A DNA stretch of 64,000 bases. Origin: Duganella qianjiadongensis. GTDB taxonomy: Bacteria; Pseudomonadota; Gammaproteobacteria; Burkholderiales; Burkholderiaceae_D. The DNA lies in NCBI RefSeq assembly GCF_009857915.1, contig NZ_WWCM01000011.1, forward strand, positions 1 through 64,000. Reading direction: 5' to 3'. The first letter of the stretch is position 1; the number at the start of each line of letters is the position of its first letter. The notes under the pieces are model-generated. The model was not told the DNA's origin. It searched no databases and saw only the letters and a program-made list of their open reading frames with translations. A program made the translations under genes and the position numbers. Shown piece by piece: positions 44,430 through 53,977 of this stretch.

Positions 44430-45563
44430 ATGGCCATGCAGCGCTTGTTCCAGCTGATGCACGATCAGCATGCTTCGGATATGTTTTTCGCCGTGCAGAC
44501 CCCGGTGCACCTGAAGATCAACGGCGAGCTAATTCCCATTAACCAGCAGGCGCTGAGTGCGGAAAATATCCACGCGCTGCTGGCCGAAATCGCCACGCCG
44601 GCCCAGCTGGCCGAACTAGCCGGCAGCAACGAACTCAATATCGGCGTCAGCGCAGCTGGGCTGGGGCGCTTCCGCCTGTCCGCCTTCCGCCAGCGCGGCC
44701 AGATTTCGGCCGTGTTCCGCTATGTCCCTGCCAGCATCCCCGGCCTGGCCGATCTCAGGCTACCGTCCATACTGGGCCAGCTGATTATGGAAAAGCGCGG
44801 CCTGCTGCTGATGGTAGGCGCTACCGGTTCGGGCAAATCCACCACCATCGCTGCCATGCTGGACCAGCGCAACGCCGAGCGCAGCGGCCATATCCTGACG
44901 CTGGAAGACCCGATCGAATACCTGTTCGAGAACCGCAAATCCATCGTCAACCAGCGCGAAATCGGCAGCGACGCCAGCGATTTCGCCACCGCCCTGCGCA
45001 ACGCCATGCGGCAGGCGCCCGACTGCATCGTGATCGGCGAAATCCGCGACCGGGTCGCCATGGCCGCAGCGTTAGCCTATGCCCAGTCCGGCCATCTGGT
45101 GATCGCCACACTGCATGCCAGCAATGCCTACAACGCGCTGCACCGCATACTGAGCTTCTACCCCATCGAAAACCGCCCCGCCCTGCTGCAGGATCTGGCC
45201 TCGACGCTGAAAGCCATCGTCAGCCAGCGCCTGCTGCCTTCGGCCGGCGGCGGCAAGCGTACAGCGGCGGTAGAAGTCATGCTCAATACCCGCCACATTT
45301 CGGAACTGATAGAACAGGGCGAGATCGTGCAGATCCGCGACGCCATGGAACAGAGCCTGTCGCCCGGCTCGCAGACCTTCGAGCAGGCTTTACTCAAGCT
45401 GCTGCAGCAGGGCCTGATCTCGCAGGAGGAAGCGCTGGCCCATGCCGATTCGGCCACCAACCTGCTCTGGCTGCTCAACAACGGACCGGATAGCCGCACC
45501 GCGCAGGCAGCGGAAAGTGCGCCGTCGGCCGCCTCCTTCAGCGGTTTCGAACTGAACGGCTAG
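44430..45563 (+). CDS. PilT/PilU-type twitching ATPase
   Basis: AAA+ secretion ATPase of 377 residues: N-terminal PAS-like domain (LMHDQHASDMFFAVQTPVH), Walker A GATGSGKST (about 137-145), Asp box ILTLEDPIE, and Walker B. The N-terminal ASDMFF pattern and residue choice resemble PilU more than PilT. It would power type IV pilus retraction with PilT. It starts just past the dapD terminator; of several near ATGs, 44430 has the best spacing to GGGAG. Stop is 6 bp from the convergent yfiR-like stop. Confidence 0.88.
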   Translation: MAMQRLFQLMHDQHASDMFFAVQTPVHLKINGELIPINQQALSAENIHALLAEIATPAQLAELAGSNELNIGVSAAGLGRFRLSAFRQRGQISAVFRYVPASIPGLADLRLPSILGQLIMEKRGLLLMVGATGSGKSTTIAAMLDQRNAERSGHILTLEDPIEYLFENRKSIVNQREIGSDASDFATALRNAMRQAPDCIVIGEIRDRVAMAAALAYAQSGHLVIATLHASNAYNALHRILSFYPIENRPALLQDLASTLKAIVSQRLLPSAGGGKRTAAVEVMLNTRHISELIEQGEIVQIRDAMEQSLSPGSQTFEQALLKLLQQGLISQEEALAHADSATNLLWLLNNGPDSRTAQAAESAPSAASFSGFELNG

Positions 45564-45569
45564 GCGCCC

Positions 45570-46094
45570 CTATTTGACTTCGCGCGCCAGCTTCAGCATC
45601 TGGTAGCTGATGGCCAGACCGCGCCGCCGCGACTCGGTCTGGTTGATGCGGAAGGCCAGCCCGTTGGGTTCTATCACCAGCCCGATCACGGCGCCGCTAC
45701 GGAACGATTCCGGATTTTCGCCCACCACCAGTACCGGCTCGTCGCCCAGCACTTCCAGCCAGCGGCGCAGGTCGCCGCGCACGCCATTCCCCAGCACCAG
45801 CAGCTGGCACTGGCTGGCCCGCTGCGGTTCGTTCACGGCCACGATATGGGCGCCGCCAGCCATGTTCTGGGTCAGCGTGCGCAGCGCCTCCTGCAGTTCG
45901 GCGTCGCCCGCCACGCAATAGGTAAATTCGCGCGCCGGTGGCGGCGGCCACTGGGTCAGCTGGGCGAAGCGGTAGATAAAGGCGGCTTTCAGCTGCAGCA
46001 GATCGGCCGCTGGTGCCGCGCCTGCCCACAGGGCCAGCGCCAGCGCCGTTCCGGCCCGGATCCGCAGTGCGCGCGTCATGACCGGCCAGCTCAT
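45570..46094 (-). CDS. YfiR-family (DUF4154) periplasmic regulator
   Basis: Protein of 174 residues with a signal peptide (to about residue 30) and a DUF4154/YfiR domain (LLQLKAAFIYRFAQLTQWP; CVAGDAEL; VLVVGENPESFRSGAVIGL). In Pseudomonas YfiR is a periplasmic inhibitor of the cyclase YfiN. It overlaps the stop of the TonB-dependent receptor gene by ATGA and is the last gene of a three-gene unit with a YfiN-like cyclase. Cys36 and Cys82-type positions seen in YfiR are partly kept (Cys at 60 and 94 here). Confidence 0.88.
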   Translation of the reverse strand: MSWPVMTRALRIRAGTALALALWAGAAPAADLLQLKAAFIYRFAQLTQWPPPPAREFTYCVAGDAELQEALRTLTQNMAGGAHIVAVNEPQRASQCQLLVLGNGVRGDLRRWLEVLGDEPVLVVGENPESFRSGAVIGLVIEPNGLAFRINQTESRRRGLAISYQMLKLAREVK

Positions 46095-48061
46095 AAACCG
46101 AACGCGCGGCTGATGCTCAGGCGCACGCTACGCCCTTCCTGCAGCAGCGGGAAGCCGAGGCCCAGCGGGCGGGCAAAATGGCGTACATCGCCCAGGTTAT
46201 AGGCCGACAGGGCCACTTCGTATTCGGCCGGCCGCCACAGCAAGGTGGTATTGAGCTGGGCATAACCGGGCAGCGACAGGCCGCGGCTGCTGGTGCGGCT
46301 TTCGCTGAGCAGCTGTAGCGACCAGCGCAGCCGCTCCCCTGCCAGCGGCTGGCTGTACGACGACTTCACCAGCACGCGGGGCGAGTTGTCGGGCACCACG
46401 CCGGCGGCATCGCGGATGCGCTGCAGCGAAACGCCGAGCTGCAGTTGCTGGCCTGCGCTCCAGCGCCGTTCCAGTCCCAGCTCGGCGCCCAGCGCACGGA
46501 TGGCAGCGCTATTTTCGAACACGGCGAGCTGCTGATCGATGCTGATCAGGTCACGCATGCGCGAACTGTAGAACGAAGCGCGATACTGCAATTGCGGGCT
46601 CAGGCGCTGCTCCCACGCCAGTTCCACCGTGCGGATGCGCTCGGGCGTGGGTATGGGCGCCTCCAGCGGGGCGTTGACGTGGTATTCGTACAGATTGGCG
46701 GCGCGGAAGGCGCTGCCATAAATCAGTTTGAGGCTGGCATCGGCCAGCCCGCTCCAGGTCCACGCCAGCCGCGGGTTGGTGCTGGCGCCGCCTGCCCTGG
46801 CCTCGTCATGGCGCAGGCCCAGCGTCAGCTGCTGGCTGTCGCTGAGCGTCCACGCATCCTGCACGAACAGGCCGTGACGCCGGTTGACGCCATAAAAATA
46901 ATCGAACAGCGTGCCATCGCTCAGGCCATAGTCTATGGTCTGCTTGCGGTCGTACTGGTACTCGAAACCGGCCATCAGCAGGTGATCGCGCCAGCGCTGG
47001 GTGCTCAGGCGCAGGTCGGCGTTCCACCAGTTGCCGAGCGAGCGGCTGCGGTATTCGTTCCAGCGCTGGTCGGGATCGATAAAGGGATAGGTGGCGCGGT
47101 AGTCGGTATGCTTGCTCGAAATGGCCGCATACAGCTGCCAGTCCTGCCCCAGCCGATGCTGGTATTCGAGTGCGGCAAAGCCGTTATTCGAGATGCGCCG
47201 GTCCTGCACGATGGCCACGGGCGCATCCGGCCCCTTGTACTCCGGTATGCCGTGTTCGCGCTGACTAACCCCGGCGCGCAATGTCCAGTCGCCATATTTG
47301 AACATGCCGAGTGCGCGCTGGCCGCGGTCCCAGCTACGGTCGCTCACTGCCTGCTGCAGATCGGGGCGCACCGCAAACGGCATGCCTATCGCCGTCTGCT
47401 CGTAGCCGCTCAGGGCCAGCCAGCTTTCCCAGCCCTGTTCGGCGCGGTGGCCCACGCTGATGCGTGCTTCACGCTTATGCTGGCTGTCGGTATTCACCCG
47501 CAACTGCAGCCCATGCAGCTTGTCCACGCCCTTGGTGATGATGTTCACCACGCCGAAAAATGCATTGTTGCCATACAGGGCAGAGCCGGGACCGGGCGCA
47601 TACTCGACCCGGTCGATCAGATCGATATCGACAAAGAACTCCGGTCCCAGCAACCCGGCGTCATAGATATTCTCGTTGACGCGCATGCCATCGACCAGAA
47701 ACAGCAGACGCGCATTGAAGTCGCCGGGGCGGCCCAGTCCGCGCGCGCCCACATAAAAGAACTCGCCATCATCGGCCACATACAGACCCGGCATGCTGCG
47801 CAGGATATCGGCCATATTGCGCATGCCCAGCCGGGCAATCTCCACATCCGTCACCACATAGGTCACCGAGGGCGCCTGTGCAGCGCTGCGGGCAAAGCGC
47901 GACGAGGTCGATTCCTCGATATCGCGCGTCACCTCGTTCGGCGTCTGGCGCAGCAGTTCTTCCAGCGTGGGCAGCTCCTGCTGCTGCTGCCCGCGCGCCG
48001 GCAGCAGCACCAGCGCCGGCAGCACGGCGCTCGCCAGCAGGGTGAATTTACGCCACGCCAT
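46091..48061 (-). CDS. TonB-dependent receptor in a YfiRN-like operon
   Basis: Outer-membrane receptor of 656 residues with a signal peptide (to about 25), plug domain (about 50-180; DILRSMPGLYVADDGEF, FLVDGMRVNENIYD) and 22-strand type beta-barrel. Its start overlaps the cyclase gene by 14 bases and its stop overlaps the yfiR-like start. The N-terminus before the plug lacks the extended domain of sigma-regulating transducers. In place of YfiB it may feed an outer signal or ligand to the YfiR-cyclase pair; this is inference. Confidence 0.88.
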   Translation of the reverse strand: MAWRKFTLLASAVLPALVLLPARGQQQQELPTLEELLRQTPNEVTRDIEESTSSRFARSAAQAPSVTYVVTDVEIARLGMRNMADILRSMPGLYVADDGEFFYVGARGLGRPGDFNARLLFLVDGMRVNENIYDAGLLGPEFFVDIDLIDRVEYAPGPGSALYGNNAFFGVVNIITKGVDKLHGLQLRVNTDSQHKREARISVGHRAEQGWESWLALSGYEQTAIGMPFAVRPDLQQAVSDRSWDRGQRALGMFKYGDWTLRAGVSQREHGIPEYKGPDAPVAIVQDRRISNNGFAALEYQHRLGQDWQLYAAISSKHTDYRATYPFIDPDQRWNEYRSRSLGNWWNADLRLSTQRWRDHLLMAGFEYQYDRKQTIDYGLSDGTLFDYFYGVNRRHGLFVQDAWTLSDSQQLTLGLRHDEARAGGASTNPRLAWTWSGLADASLKLIYGSAFRAANLYEYHVNAPLEAPIPTPERIRTVELAWEQRLSPQLQYRASFYSSRMRDLISIDQQLAVFENSAAIRALGAELGLERRWSAGQQLQLGVSLQRIRDAAGVVPDNSPRVLVKSSYSQPLAGERLRWSLQLLSESRTSSRGLSLPGYAQLNTTLLWRPAEYEVALSAYNLGDVRHFARPLGLGFPLLQEGRSVRLSISRAFGL

Positions 48062-49346
48062 CCTGCGGCCTCCTGAACGTATTCTTGCCGGCCCGCTTGG
48101 CCGCATACATTGCATGGTCGGACGCATTGAGCAGCGCCGTCGCTTCGCCTGCGTCGAGCGGCGCAAACGCCAGACCCACGGTAGCGCCTATCGGCATCAC
48201 GGCGCCGCCTATGGTCATGGTGGCACGCACGGCGGCGATCAGGCGCAGGGCCAGCTGTTCTGCCACCGTTTCGTCGGGCAGCTGCGGCAGGATCAGGGCA
48301 AACTCGTCGCCGCCCAGACGGCATAGCACATCGCGCGAGCGCACCACGGCCGCCATGCGGCGCGCCACTTCGCACAGCACTTCGTCGCCGACATCATGGC
48401 CGTACTGGTCGTTGACCTTCTTGAAATTATCGAGATCGATAAACATCAGCGCCATCAGTTCGCCGTGCTCGACGCACAGCGCCAGATGGCGCTGCAGCTC
48501 GCCCTGGAAAAACAGGCGGTTGGGCAGGCCGGTCAGGCTATCCTTGTGGGCCAGACGTTCGAACTTCTGTCCGGCCTCGTGCTCCTGCGCCAGTTGCAGG
48601 CGCAGGTCGGCCTGCCAGATTTCTATCCGCTTGAGCATCTCGTTAAAGCGCTCGCCCAGACGGCCCACTTCATCGCGCCGGTAGATAGTGGCGCGTTGGC
48701 TGTAATCGCGTTGCTGGGCTATCTGCTCGGCCAGATCGGACAGTTCCACCAGTGGCCGCAGCGCCTTGCGCTGCACCAGCACCAGCCCGCGCCATGCTAC
48801 CAGTATCATCAGCGCCATCAGCGTGATTGCGACGCCGCTTAACAGCAGCAGCGACAGATGCAGGCTGGCCAGACTTTCACGCAGTAGGAGAACGCCCACC
48901 AGTTCATCCTTGAGACGGATAGGCGCCCACACCTCCAGCGCGCTCCAGCTGGCGGCAGACTGCACGCCGGTCTGCGCCAGAGCGGCCGGTGCGGCAAGCT
49001 GCAACTGGCTGGTGCCGGGGCCGGACTGCCACTGCGCGAACACGGCGCCATCGGGCATCCGCACCTGCACCAGCAGCAGATCGCTACGGCGCGAGAATGC
49101 CTCCAGCTCGATCTGCGCGGCAGCGCGGTCGGCAAACACCAGCATGGGGGATACGCTATTGGCCAGCAGGCGCGCACTCAGTTCGGCGCTGTGCAGCTGG
49201 CGTTCGCGCGCAACGTACCACGTAGCGGTGGCCAGCAGCAGAAAGGTCAGCAGCATGGTCATGCTGAGCAGACGCAGATTCAAACGGGTTAGCCGCCGGA
49301 CCAGCGAATCGGCAGGCGGCAGCACGGCGGCAGTGACTGAATTCAT
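48048..49346 (-). CDS. YfiN-like membrane diguanylate cyclase (periplasmic domain-HAMP-GGDEF)
   Basis: Protein of 432 residues: TM1 (about 27-46), periplasmic sensor (about 47-160, CHASE8-like position as in YfiN), TM2 (about 163-188), HAMP (about 190-245) and GGDEF domain (about 265-430). The active site is GGDEF and the I-site RSRD lies five residues ahead, so it should be an active c-di-GMP synthase. It leads an overlapping operon with the TonB-dependent receptor and YfiR-like genes. Confidence 0.92.
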   Translation of the reverse strand: MNSVTAAVLPPADSLVRRLTRLNLRLLSMTMLLTFLLLATATWYVARERQLHSAELSARLLANSVSPMLVFADRAAAQIELEAFSRRSDLLLVQVRMPDGAVFAQWQSGPGTSQLQLAAPAALAQTGVQSAASWSALEVWAPIRLKDELVGVLLLRESLASLHLSLLLLSGVAITLMALMILVAWRGLVLVQRKALRPLVELSDLAEQIAQQRDYSQRATIYRRDEVGRLGERFNEMLKRIEIWQADLRLQLAQEHEAGQKFERLAHKDSLTGLPNRLFFQGELQRHLALCVEHGELMALMFIDLDNFKKVNDQYGHDVGDEVLCEVARRMAAVVRSRDVLCRLGGDEFALILPQLPDETVAEQLALRLIAAVRATMTIGGAVMPIGATVGLAFAPLDAGEATALLNASDHAMYAAKRAGKNTFRRPQDGVA

Positions 49347-49492
49347 GGGCGCTAACGATGGGCCAAGCGCGTGCGGCGCGCCGCCATGGTAATCGGTTTT
49401 TCCGTGTGGAACTTATTTCCCGAATTGTAAGCGCATTGCCGTGAAAAGTCGCGGTAAAGCGGCGCCGGCGTGGCGGCGCCGCCACCATACGA

Positions 49493-51133
49493 TTACGAGG
49501 CCAGTTGCAGGGCGCGGCGTGCCGGCTGGCGCTGTCCAGGCTGCGGCTGGCGCTCTGCCGCAGCAGGACGCTGCGACGAGACATTCACCAGTTTGAACTG
49601 GTTCACCAGCTGGCCCAGATGCAGCGCATGGTCGCGCATATCGCTGGCCACGGCGGCCGCCTGTTCGGTCACGGCCGCATTCTGCTGGGTGATTTCGTCC
49701 AGATGGATCACCGCTTCGTTCACCTGTTCGATGCCGCCATGCTGGTCATTGCTGGCCATGCTGATGTCGGCCACGTGGGTATGTACTTCTGCCACCGAGC
49801 TGACGATGGTCTGCATGATGCGGCCCGCTTCGGCCACCGACTGGCTGCCGCTGGCGACGGCCTGCGACGATGCTTCGATCACCGCCTTGATTTCCTTGGC
49901 GGCGGCAGCCGAACGCTGGGCCAGCGTGCGCACTTCCGACGCCACCACGGCGAAGCCGCGTCCCTGTTCGCCGGCGCGTGCCGCTTCTACCGCCGCATTC
50001 AGGGCCAGAATATTGGTCTGGAAGGCGATGCCGTCGATCACACCGATAATTTCCGTGATGCGGCGCGAGCCTTGAGTGATTTCGTCCATATTCGCCACCA
50101 CCTTGCGCACCACTTCACCGCCCTGTGCCGCCACATCGGCTGCCGTATCGACCAGCACATTGGCCTTGTTGGCGTGTTCGGCGTTATCGCGCACAGCCTG
50201 GGTCAGCTCTTCCATCGATGCGGCGGTCTGCTCCAGCGAACTGGCCTGGGCTTCCGTGCGGGCCGACAGTTCATTATTCCCGGACGCCATTTCAATCGCA
50301 CCACGGCTGACCACATCGCTCGATTCCTTGATCTGGCCGATCAGCAGCTTCACGTTAATCTGCAGGATGCGCAGTGCCTGCAAGGCATCCTTGGCTTCCC
50401 TGCAGCCGTTGGCCTGGATGTTGCGAGTCAGATCGCCATCGCTCATCTGCTCTATATCGTGGCGGATCTGGCTGAGCGGCTCGACGGCATTGCTATACGC
50501 CACCCACCACAGGGTAGCCACCAGCAGTACCGACAGCAGGGCGCTGCAACTGGCCCACATCAGCATGCCCTGCGCCACAAACAGCGCAGTGGCCAGCGCC
50601 ACAAACACGGCCAGCCCGCCCGTCAGCGCCAGACGGCCGGCCAGCGTGCGCACGCGGCGCAGGCTGAAGCGGCTCTTGTGCCGGGCCGGCACCACCTGAC
50701 CGTGGCGCACATGGATATGGGTAGCGCCTTCGCGCAGCAGTTTGTACGCTGCTTCGGCTGCTTTGACTTTTTCGCGGCTAGGCTTGATGCGGATCGAGGT
50801 GTAGCCGATTACCCGGCCATGTTCCACCACCGGCGCGGCGTTCGCCTCCACCCAGTAATGATCGCCATTCTTGCTGCGGTTCTTGACTACGCCATTCCAG
50901 GCCTGGCCTGCTTGCAGGCAGTGCCACATATCGGCAAAGGCTGCTGCCGGCATATCGGGATGACGCAGGATATTCTGCGGCGCCCCCATCAATTCCTGTT
51001 CCGTGTAACCGCTGATGCGGACGAAGTCCTGATTGACGTAGGTGATATTCCCCTTCAGATCAGTCTTCGAGACGATGGTCTCTTCATCCCTCAGCACATA
51101 TTCGACATTCGTCACTGGCCCGTTGTTGCGCAT
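49493..51133 (-). CDS. Aer-like PAS chemoreceptor
   Basis: Receptor of 546 residues: N-terminal PAS domain (about 15-120; [36 protein letters not shown], as in Aer), two close hydrophobic segments (about 165-205), a HAMP-like stretch, and a full MCP signalling domain with [16 protein letters not shown]. It probably senses redox or oxygen through PAS-bound FAD. There is no CheR/B pentapeptide at the C-terminus. The ATG at 51133 has GGGGA ahead; a TTG at 51145 is less likely. A sigma-70-like promoter lies at 51301-51329. Confidence 0.92.
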   Translation of the reverse strand: MRNNGPVTNVEYVLRDEETIVSKTDLKGNITYVNQDFVRISGYTEQELMGAPQNILRHPDMPAAAFADMWHCLQAGQAWNGVVKNRSKNGDHYWVEANAAPVVEHGRVIGYTSIRIKPSREKVKAAEAAYKLLREGATHIHVRHGQVVPARHKSRFSLRRVRTLAGRLALTGGLAVFVALATALFVAQGMLMWASCSALLSVLLVATLWWVAYSNAVEPLSQIRHDIEQMSDGDLTRNIQANGCREAKDALQALRILQINVKLLIGQIKESSDVVSRGAIEMASGNNELSARTEAQASSLEQTAASMEELTQAVRDNAEHANKANVLVDTAADVAAQGGEVVRKVVANMDEITQGSRRITEIIGVIDGIAFQTNILALNAAVEAARAGEQGRGFAVVASEVRTLAQRSAAAAKEIKAVIEASSQAVASGSQSVAEAGRIMQTIVSSVAEVHTHVADISMASNDQHGGIEQVNEAVIHLDEITQQNAAVTEQAAAVASDMRDHALHLGQLVNQFKLVNVSSQRPAAAERQPQPGQRQPARRALQLAS

Positions 51134-51493
51134 GATATTCCCCAAAAGTTCAATCGCGGCATGTCTTATGAACGTCCCGCAATATTAGTAACTTGCAAAA
51201 AAAATCTGGCGCATGGTATCGGGCAGACCTAGCCAAAATGATGACGCAAGCGGGTGTCTGGCTTGCATTTATGGCAGGCAACTTATTGTTGCGTGTGAGA
51301 ACTATAGCACCACCAAATTTGTTAAGCAATCTTAAGAATGGAATTATTTTCAGTTGAATTCATCAATTAAATCAATTTTTTTGTGACAAAAATGTGCTAG
51401 TAATCGGCCGCTCTGCCTGCGCCTAGCCGCCCATGGTATGCTAGCGCCCCGCTACGCCCGCCTTTTCCCATAATCCGACCCAGCTTTTACGCC
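51134..51493. other. Divergent region between aer-like gene and yffB
   Basis: A 360-bp AT-rich region, no gene seen. It holds a convincing sigma-70 promoter reading toward the aer-like gene. No FliA-like promoter is evident. The yffB-dapE promoter should lie in about 51340-51480 but I cannot assign it. Confidence 0.6.
51301..51329 (-). promoter_or_regulatory. Sigma-70-like promoter of the aer-like gene
   Basis: On the minus strand: TTGCTT (51324-51329), 17-base spacer, TATAGT (51301-51306). The leader would be about 160 bases. Confidence 0.6.
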
Positions 51494-51847
51494 ATGTCTA
51501 TCACCGTGTACGGTATTCCCAATTGCGACACTGTTAAAAAAGCCCGTGTATGGCTTGCAGAACACTATCCGGAATTTGTCTTCCATGACTTCAAAAAACA
51601 GGGTTTGAGCGCCGAAATTGTTGCTGCATGGCTACAACAGATCCCGCGCGACACGTTAATAAATAAGAAAGGCTTGACCTGGCGCAATTTACCCGACCAG
51701 CGCAAGGCCGCCATCGTCGATGACGCCAGTGCCATTGCCCTCATGCTGGAGCAGCCTTCCGTCATCAAACGTCCTGTGCTGGACAAGGATGGCCAGTTCG
51801 CCGTGGGCTATTCCGCCGCCCAGTACCAACAAATTTTCTCTGCCTGA
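51494..51847 (+). CDS. YffB/ArsC-family thioredoxin-fold protein
   Basis: Protein of 117 residues of the Spx/ArsC/YffB family (TVYGIPNCDTVKKARVWL at the N-terminus, one Cys at residue 11). YffB lies upstream of dapE in many proteobacteria, as here (3-bp gap). It is thought to reduce glutathione-linked disulfides; function is not established. AUG chosen by the conserved N-terminus. Confidence 0.93.
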   Translation: MSITVYGIPNCDTVKKARVWLAEHYPEFVFHDFKKQGLSAEIVAAWLQQIPRDTLINKKGLTWRNLPDQRKAAIVDDASAIALMLEQPSVIKRPVLDKDGQFAVGYSAAQYQQIFSA

Positions 51848-52990
<1,143 letters not shown>

Positions 52991-53041
52991 TCTGCCGCGG
53001 CGCGGCGTGCGCGACCTGTTGACCGTTATACCGAGAGAGCC

Positions 53042-53929
53042 ATGAATACCACTCCATTCACCACGCCGCGCGACCTGCTGCGCTACGCCGTCACCCGCTT
53101 CAATGCTGCCGGCCTGTTTTTCGGCCATGGCAGCACGGAAGCTTTCGATGAAGCGGCCTACCTGATCCTGCACACCCTCAAGCTGCCGCTGGACCGGCTC
53201 GAACCCTTCCTCGACGCCAAACTGCTGGCCGAAGAAATCGCCGCCGTGCTGGCCGTGATCGACCGCCGCACCAACGAGCGCGTGCCGGCTGCCTATATCA
53301 CCAACGAAGCGTGGCTGGGCAGCTACCGCTTCTACGTAGACGAGCGCACCATCGTGCCGCGCTCCTTCATCGCCGAGCTGATACCGCAGTACTTCGCACC
53401 GTGGGTGACGGAACCGGAAAACGTACGCAACGTGCTGGAACTGTGCACCGGCTCCGGCTGTCTGGCCATCATGCTGGCCGACGCCTTCCCCGACGCTGCC
53501 GTGGACGCGGTGGATATTTCGGCCGACGCGCTGGAAGTGGCGAAGAAAAACGTCGCCACCTACGAGCTGCAGGACCGCCTGACCCTGATCCAGTCCGATC
53601 TCTACGCCAATGTGCCGGACAAAAAATACGATCTGATCATCACCAATCCGCCGTATGTGAATTCGGCCTCGATGAGCAAGCTGCCGATGGAATACCGCGC
53701 CGAGCCGGAACTGGCGCTGGACGGCGGCAAGGATGGCATGGATCTGGTGCGCAAGATCGTTGCCGGTGCCGCCGAACGCCTGACCGACGACGGCCTGCTG
53801 ATCGTCGAAATCGGCAACGAGCGCGATTTCGCCGAAGCCGCCTTCGGCGAGCTGGGTCTGACCTGGCTCACCACCAGCAATGGCGACGACATGGTATTCC
53901 TGCTCACCGCCGACCAGCTCAAGCTGTAA
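53042..53929 (+). CDS. prmB: Ribosomal protein L3 glutamine methyltransferase PrmB
   Basis: SAM-dependent N5-glutamine methyltransferase of 295 residues. Motif I is VLELCTGSGCLAIM and the catalytic NPPY reads IITNPPYVNSASM. PrmB methylates ribosomal protein L3. It follows dapE with 51 bp, a common beta-proteobacterial arrangement. Confidence 0.95.
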   Translation: MNTTPFTTPRDLLRYAVTRFNAAGLFFGHGSTEAFDEAAYLILHTLKLPLDRLEPFLDAKLLAEEIAAVLAVIDRRTNERVPAAYITNEAWLGSYRFYVDERTIVPRSFIAELIPQYFAPWVTEPENVRNVLELCTGSGCLAIMLADAFPDAAVDAVDISADALEVAKKNVATYELQDRLTLIQSDLYANVPDKKYDLIITNPPYVNSASMSKLPMEYRAEPELALDGGKDGMDLVRKIVAGAAERLTDDGLLIVEIGNERDFAEAAFGELGLTWLTTSNGDDMVFLLTADQLKL

Positions 53930-53977
53930 TCTACCGCAGCGCCGCTGCCACCCTAGCCCGAATAAGAAGAACCACCG

